From a virus: 24,419 nt of DNA. Location of the stretch: IMG/VR virus record IMGVR_UViG_3300027631_000130, positions 1 through 24,419 of that record. One strand, given 5' to 3'. Under the pieces are notes generated by a model. It did no database searches and was not told where the DNA came from. It was given only the letters and a program-made list of their open reading frames with translations. Positions within the stretch are counted from its first letter, which is position 1; each line of letters opens with the position of its first letter. Shown here in pieces: positions 1 to 9,000 of the stretch. The translations under genes and the position numbers were made by a program.

Positions 1-3000
1 CAGATGGATCTTTTATTCCAGAAACCCCAGCCAAATTAGGCATATGGCCAAAATACAAACCAATGCTTTACTTGGATACCACATTGGTTACTCCTCGTTG
101 GATGATACAAGGGCATGATGGCAGTCATGTTCTTGCATACGGGACATACGGCACCAACGGCGTTGCCGATTATCGAGATGCAATCATCTTGGAATTAGAA
201 AAACGAATTTTTAATAATATCAAAGTAGAATACAATACAGAAATTTTTGATATTGCAGAACTATTACCTAGCTATAATAGACCTGGTGATTATTCTAGAA
301 AAGAATTTAATCAAGTATTGGCTCCTTCTTTCTATCAATGGTCTGCATTAGTTGATAGAGATTTTACAAAACCGTTGAGTTTTGATAGAAATAATCCTTT
401 TACTTTTAAATACAGTTCATTTAGTACTCCTGACGGACAAGAGACTCCGGGATATTGGCGCGGAATTTATCAATGGATTTATGATACAGACCGTCCACAT
501 ATTTGTCCTTGGGAAATGTTAGGGTTCAGTATTGAACCAGCTTGGTGGCAAACCCTGTATGGTCCTGCACCGTACACCAGCGATAACCTTGTGATGTGGA
601 AAGACATATCAGAAGGCTTTGTACGCAATCCGGCTGTTCCAGCAGTGCAATTAAAAAAATATATTAAACCTTTTTTATTAAAACACTTACCAGTAGACTC
701 AGTGGGTAATTTAGTTAATCCGTTAGTATCTGGATTCATTAAAGGAACAATAACTGCTCACTCTCAAACAGATTTTGTATTTGGTGACGGCAGTCCGGTT
801 GAAACTGCTTGGAAGAGAAGTAGTCACTATGCATTTAGTGCAATATTAACTGCACTTTTATTAAAACCTTCTGATACTTTTGGAAAATTATTAGATAGAT
901 CTAGAATAATACGGAATCGTTGTGGACAACTAGTTTATAACGAAACTGGATTGCGAATTAAATCTGAAGATATCAAATTACCAAGCATTTATTCTAGCAC
1001 CAGTCGTGTTCAGACATCGGGAATTATTAACTATATTATAAATTATATTCTAAGTGATAATTTAAAATCATATGAGACTTACACTTATGATTTAACTTAT
1101 ATTAATACACGATTGAGTCATCGAGTTGGAGCATTCACATCAAAAGAAAAATTTAAATTATTGTTAGACTCTAAATCTCCACTATCAACTAGCAGTGTAT
1201 TTGTACCTCCAGAGGATTATACGGTAATCCTAAATTCGTCTTCCCCTATAAAAAAATTAACCTATAGCGGAGTAATTGTCAGCAAATTATCTGATGGGTA
1301 CGAGATCAAGGGCTATAGTAGAAGTACTCCTTATTTTAAATACTACCAATACCAGCAGTCTGGCATTACTATAAACATAGGTGGAATATCTGAGAATTTT
1401 GTCACGTGGACGGCCAACGAGCAATTTGGCGCTGGCCAAGTTGTCAAGTATAATAATCAATACTTTAGGTCAACAGTAACACACACAACTTCAAATTCTT
1501 TCAACGACTCTTACTACGAAGCACTACCGCGTTTACCAATCATAGGCGGCAGAGATGCGGTGATACGAAAGTCGTGGGATAAGTCTATTATTAATACTAG
1601 TCCGTATGGTACAAAATTTGAAAAGATACAAGAAGTTGTTGATTTCTTATTAGGATACGGCGAGTGGTTAAAAGACGAAGGGTTTATATTTGACGAGTTT
1701 AATCCAATATTAAATGCAGTTACTAACTGGGAAACTAGTGCCAAAGAATTTTTATTCTGGACAACACAAAATTGGAGCAACGGCCAGGAAAAATGGGCAG
1801 AGTGGACACCGGGTATGCGTATGACGTTCGGTGACATAGTTAGATATAATGGCGACTATTTCAAAGCTAATACAAATTCAACTTCTTCAGTATTTTTAGA
1901 AACTGATTTTACAAAATTAGATGGACTTGGTAGTACAGGTGGATCGGCAATAAGTCTAAGTCCATCTGCCGCAAAGCTCACATTTAAAACAGAATTAAGT
2001 GTAATTGATGATATTCGTAATCCGTTTAACGGGTATGAAATTTTTAAAGTTGACGGGACACCACTTGAACCAACTTTTATTAATTCTTATAGAGAAGACA
2101 ATGCCGTTAGTTATAGTCCTCGAAGTGAAGACGGCATATACGGCGCAACATTTTATTTAATACAACAAGAACATGTTGTCTTGTTAAACAACACTACCAT
2201 ATTTAATGATACAATTTTTAAACCAGAAACTGGTTATAAACAAGATAGAATTAAAGTTTCAGGATACGTTAGCACCAATTGGTACGGTGGACTAGACATT
2301 CCTGGATTTATTCTTGATGTTGCCGAGATACAGAATTGGACACCTTGGGAAGATTACGACCTTGGTGATATTGTAAAATATAAACAATTTTATTATACTG
2401 CAAGTAGATTTTTACCAGGCGCGGTTGCCTTTGTTAACGAAGACTGGATATTGTTAGATAAGAAACCAGTAACACAACTATTGCCAAACTGGACATACAA
2501 GGCAGAACAATTCACAGACTTTTATAGTTTAGATAGCGATAACTTCGACACTGCGCAACAACAATTAGCCCAACATTTAATTGGCTATCAAAAGAGACAA
2601 TATCTAAGTAACATTATTAAAGATGATGTAAGCGAATTTAAATTCTATCAAGGAATGATTCGCGAAAAAGGAACACAAAACAGTTTAAACAAATTATTTG
2701 ATGTGAAATCTGCCATTGGCGAAGAAAGTTTAACATTTTACGAAGAGTGGGCAATTAGAACAGGTCAGTACGGAGCAAGCGAAGCGTTTGAGTCAATTGA
2801 ATTTATCTTAGACGAATCTAAGATTAGAAGTAATCCCCAGGGATTTTATCTATCAGAAAATCTTGATGACCCGAACGACTTCATAATTACGTATAATTCA
2901 AATCAGGTATATTTAAAACCAGTTGGATATAAATCTAACCCTTGGCCTGTTTTGCAAAATTATCGTCCTTATTTAAGAAGCGCAGGCTATTTTAGATCTG

Positions 3001-6000
3001 ATGAAGTATACACAACTATAAAATCTCTAAACGATGTTTTATTAGCAGATCCGTCAACATTCCAACCAAACATATCTATAGCAGTTACCTTCGAAGGTAC
3101 TGGCTGGAATGTTTACAAATATATCAATGCCAGCGTCAATGTTACTGCTGTGGATTATAGCAGTAGTGCAAAAACTTTAACAATTACACTGAGCGAGTTA
3201 GTAGATTTTACCGCTGGATCGTATATAGGTATAGATCAGGTTGATTTAATAAAAGGATTTTATAAAATTATTTCAGTATCACTGAATACATTTACGGTTT
3301 CCGCAACAATTGCAAGCTGGGCGCCGCCTTTCACGCAATCTCAAAAAATAGTAATTTTTAAATTTGTTAGCCAACGATCTACGTCAATGGACTTAGTTGA
3401 TAATCTAACACGACCGACTTTAATCCCAGGTGATAAATTATGGATTGATTCTGATAGTAATAATAACTGGTCCGTATGGGAATATTCTCCTATATACAGT
3501 AGAAACCTTATTCCAAATTCTTCGCCCGTTGACGGCGCAAATTACGGAAAGATTATTTCTTCTACAAAATTGGGAAAAATCATTGCAATTGGTTCTAATT
3601 CAGGTGACATAGAAATATGGGATAAATCTGGATACAATTCTCCGTGGATACAACGACAGCTTGTTACTAAGCCGTTTGTCAGTTATTTGTCTAACGAATC
3701 TAAATTAGGAACCGTTGTTGCATTATCGTTTGACGGAAAATGGTTAGCTACTGGCAGTCCGTTGGCAAGTAACGCATATACAAAATTAAAAGGTGAGTTT
3801 AATACTAATACGTCGTATGTTACAGACGATATTGTATACCTAAGTAACAGTAGTATATACACTGGATTTTATCAAGCATTACAAAATAACACCAATAGCA
3901 CAATGCCAAGACCAGACGGTGTTGCAGGATTAATACCAAATGTAATATCTTGGAAAAAAATAAAATATGTTCCAACATTGTTAAGTGGAACTAGTAGTGG
4001 ATTAGCAGAACAAGGAGTTGTCAGTTTATATAGTAAGGATGCTAACAATATTTTTACACTAGTAGATACAATTGTAAGCCCGTTCCCAACTGCTAATGAA
4101 AAATTTGGATCGCAGTTAGCATTTGCTAATGACATACTGTACATCTCAGCTATTGGTTATAATAATAACGCTGGCCGAGTTTATAAATTTGAACATTCAG
4201 AAGATGTCCAAGCAACTACGTATTATAATCCTGTTGGTAGTTCAAATACTACGTTAACGGTTACTTCTACGGTAGGAGTGTTACCCGGCATGTTAATTAC
4301 CGGCGTCGGATTCAGCTCCGGCCAACTAGTAACGGCTGTAATTGATTCAAAAACATTAACAATTTCACAAAGACCAGATATAACACCGACAGGGTTAATT
4401 GAGTTTTCAACAGTGGGCTGGGGATTTAATTTGTCAGCAACGTTATCTGGAGATGTTACAGATCGACACTTTGGATCAGGAATAGTAACAACAGATGACG
4501 ACAGCACGTTAGTAGTTACTGCCAACAATAATTCGTTATCCGGTCAAGTTAAAATTTATAAATTAGGGGTGTTATCTCAAACTCTAACGGGTACTAATTT
4601 AAATTTTGGAAAGAGTGTTGATATTTCCGATACCGCAGACTATTTGGTAATTTCTGACAGTTTAGCAGACAATGAAAAACAAGATTCAGGAACGGTAACT
4701 ATTTACAAATTTATAGCATCTGCATTTGTACCATACCAGACATTGAAAAATCACAATCCAGAAAATTCAGGATATTTTGGAAGCAAGGTTGCATTTATTG
4801 ATGATTACAAAACTATTGTTGTTTATAGTTCTGATCAAGACACTGTTCTAAAAACTATCTTCGACGAAAATCAAACAATTTTTGATAAAGATTCTACTAA
4901 CATATCACAGCTAGCCGCTGAATCTGGCCGAGTTGATGTATATGATATGTATGACACAAAATGGATTTATAGCGAAACTTTAGAAAATTTACAAACATCC
5001 GGCTCAGGTTTTGGTCAAGGCATAGCAACTGGCAATAATCATATTATTGTAACAGCGCCGTTTGAATCCGATCAAAATTTACAATCTGGCATAGTAATTG
5101 ATTACGAGAAAAAAGAAAATACATTTAGCTGGAATATTAAACATCAGCAAATAACTGTACCAGATCCTTCCAAAGTTAAATCTGCATTTTTATACAACAA
5201 AGCTACTGGCGAATTGGTAAAATATGTAGATGTGATCGATTTGGCACAAGGTAAGATTGCAGGCCCTGCTAGAGAAGAAATTAAATTTTCATGTTATTAT
5301 GATCCTGCCATCTATTCAGTTAGCAATGCTAACAATGATGTAACAGTTGACGCCGCGGCACCATGGGGCAAAGAACAAGTCGGTTACATTTGGTGGGATT
5401 TAAGAACTACAAAATTAATTGACGCATATGACGATTCTGTAGTCTATAGAAATAGCGTATGGAATTCGTTAGCAGTTGGTGCAACAGTAGACTTGTATGA
5501 ATGGGTTGAAAGTACAGTATTACCAGCAGCCTGGGACCTTCAGGCTGATACAGAAGCTGGAATAGCCAACGGTATTAGCGGTACGAGTTTATATGGAAAT
5601 AATGTTTATTCTATAAAAGAAAGATTTGATACCGGAACTCAAACAAAGAAATACATTTACTATTACTGGGTAAAAAATAAAAAAACTATTCCTAACGTAC
5701 CTAGCAGAAATTTATCAGCTAGCGATGTTGCAAGTTTAATTGAGAATCCACGAGGATCGGCTTACACATATCTTGCATTAACTGGACCAAACTCATTTAG
5801 TTTAGTAAATGCCGTCAACTATTTGCAAGATGCTAACGTAGTATTGTCTGTAGAATATTGGACGGTAGATTCTCCATCCCAGAATATACACAGCCAATGG
5901 AAAATTATTAATAGCGATTCTGCTACGGTAATACCTTCTCATCTTGAACAAAAATGGTTTGATAGTTTATGCGGCAAAGATGCAATGGGAAGGGATGTTC

Positions 6001-9000
6001 CAGATTTAACGTTAGCAGAAAAACTTCGTTACGGCGTAGAAAATAGGCCTCGTCAGGGCATGTTTATTAATCGATTTGAAGCATTAAAACAATTAATCGA
6101 AGAAGCCAATACTGTGTTATTAGCAAATCCAGTTGTTGACAGTCGAAATATTTCAAACATCGATGTAAAAGAATCAGCACCTAATTTAGTATCTGGGTTG
6201 TACGATACTACCCAAGAAACATCAGAAGAATTACGATTTGTAAACGTTGGGGCTTTTAGAAGACCTATATTTGGCAGTTGCACTATTGTCGATGGCAAAA
6301 TAACAGATATCAATATTTCGTATTCAGGCCGAGGCTACTTAGTTGCGCCTTACATTTCAATATCAGGCAATGGCGAAGGAGCAATAGTTAAAGCTATATT
6401 AAGCAGTAACGGCACGGGGCAAATTATCGGAGTAACTATTGTAAACTCAGGCGAAGGATATGACGACAATACTGTTGCTACAGTTCGAGACTATTCAGTG
6501 TTGGTAGCAAGCGATTCCGAAGCTCAAGGCGTTTGGAGCATATACTCATACGATCCAGTTGGGAAATTGTGGTCACGCACTAAATCTCAATCATATGATG
6601 TAACTATATATTGGAATAAAACTGATTGGTTTGCACCGGGATACAGTCAGTTTACTGCAATTGATCATGCAGTAGATATGGTTTCAGATTTACAAACACT
6701 AGCTGATTCCGTTGGCCAAATTATCAAAGTTCGTACAACTACTACAGGTTGGTCGCTATTAGAAAAAATATCCAACGTAGAATCGTTTGATTATACACAA
6801 ATGTATAAAGTAGTGGGACTAGAAAACGGAACAATACAATTAAATTCTGCATTATATACATCTTCAACGGTTAGTACTGGATACGACGGAACAACTTATG
6901 ACGGAATAGCATTTGATAATAGTCCTACTTTAGAACTTAGAATTATTTTAGAATCTTTGAAGAATGATATTTTTATTGATGATTTAAAAATAAATTATTT
7001 AAATTTATTTTTCACTACTGTAAGATACGCATTGAGCGAACAAGTTTACTTAGATTGGATATTTAAAACAAGTTTTATTAAAGCAAGACACAATGTTGGA
7101 AAGTTATCAACACCAGTGACCTATAATAATGACAACTTGTCAAATTTTCAAGATTATATAAATGAAGTTAAACCATTTAAGTCTAAAATTCGAGAATATG
7201 TTAGTAGTTACCAGTTAGTAGATCCGACTTCTACTATGGTTTCAGATTTTGACTTGCCTCCAATATATAGAAATAATGCAATAACAACAATAGCTACCAA
7301 TGCGAATAGAGGTACAGTAACAGCAGACGATGCTACCATTAGACAATATCCTTGGAAAAACTGGTTAGATAACGTTGGGTTTATTGTAACAGATATAACA
7401 ATTATTAATGGCGGATCTGGTTATGTTGGAGAACCCGTTGTAAAAATTACAAACGATTCCGGCAGCGGCGCAACGGCCCGAGCATTTTTTACAAACGGTA
7501 TTATTAATAGAATTATTTTACTTACACATGGTTCTGGATACTTGTCAGCACCTACCATATCAATAATAGGCGGATTATCGTCAACCGGCGTTGCGGCGCG
7601 GGCTGTAGCAATTATTGGAAATAGTGTATCCTCTTCGGAATTCCACGGTGTTATTAGATCAAGCCTAATTAAAATAAAATTTGATAGAATAACAAGTTCT
7701 CATTTCTTTGTTAACTTAGAAGAAACAGAATTTATTAATACTACTGGAAATTTACAATATAAACTCACATATGCTCCGGATATCACTATTGGATCATCAA
7801 CGCTTACAATTAACGATATTCCAGTATTACGAGAAAATTACGCATTATCAACAGTCACAACAAAAACTGACTACACTAAGTATTCGGGATTATTGACATT
7901 CAAACCGGGAACTCAGCCTGTTACCGGCCAAGTTATTAAAATTGTTTATCTAAAGAATCAGTCGTTATTAAACGCTGCCGATAGAATACATCATTATTAT
8001 AATCCGCAAGCTGGCGATATTGGTAATGATTTATCGCAATTGATGACTGGAGTAGATTACGGTGGAGTAATAGTACAAGGTCTTGGATTTGATGTTAGTT
8101 CGGGTTGGGGAACAACACCGTGGTTTACAGATAAATGGGACAGTTTTGATCCACTGTTTGACGACTACATACTAACCGTCGCGGCTAATACACGTTCTTT
8201 TATGTTACCTTATATTCCTACACCAGGAACTAAAATTAACACATATTACGTAGGTTTAAATTTAACTACAATACCTGTGGTAACTGATGTATTAACTTAT
8301 TCATATACTTTTATTGGAACAAATCCTACCGCATCTCTAGTAAGAAGTGTAGCGGCTGGCGGCACGTCAACAAATTATATTCCAGTAGGAACATATGATC
8401 CAACTTCAGTTGTGGTAAAAGTAGCGAGTGTTACTGGAATATTACCAGGAATGTCTATATTAGGCACAGGGTTTACTTCAAAACAAACCGTATTATTAAT
8501 TAATTCCACGTCCGATACCGTTACATTAACTGCTCCACCGAACGTACAGCCTAACGGTACTTTATATTTTACAAAGAGTATAGCGGGATCTGCAACGTTA
8601 TCGTTAAGCAGTACAGTTGGATTAAGAGTCGGCGACAAGGTAACTACATCTTCTGCATCTTCTTTTGGGGTTGACACTGTAATTAAAACAATTTTAAATA
8701 GTACAGAAATTCTTTTAAACCAAATAATATATGTTACGGTTCCAACAGCGGCAACAATTGTCTTTACTAGAGCATTAAATAAATACACTGACATAGTGAT
8801 TTCTAACGGATTTGTAAACTTAACAAATTCCTTAACTTCTGGAAGTGTTATTAATATTACTAGCACGTTGCCTAGTGTTAAATTAGACGACGAAAATTTT
8901 GGAACGCCCCAACAAACTAACGACAATGCAGTTATATCTACATTTATTGGAAATGGAAATTTAAATACTGTAACAATTCCAAATACGTTTGTAGTATCCG

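Noticed and set aside
63-65. ATG at 63 as the start of the giant gene
   Set aside because: The frame is open upstream to base 3 and reads as normal protein sequence (FIPETPAKLGIWPKYKP). No ribosome site precedes the ATG, so it is an internal methionine.
8776-8784. ATAAATA inside the giant gene
   Set aside because: It is far from any gene start and expected by chance in AT-rich coding DNA.
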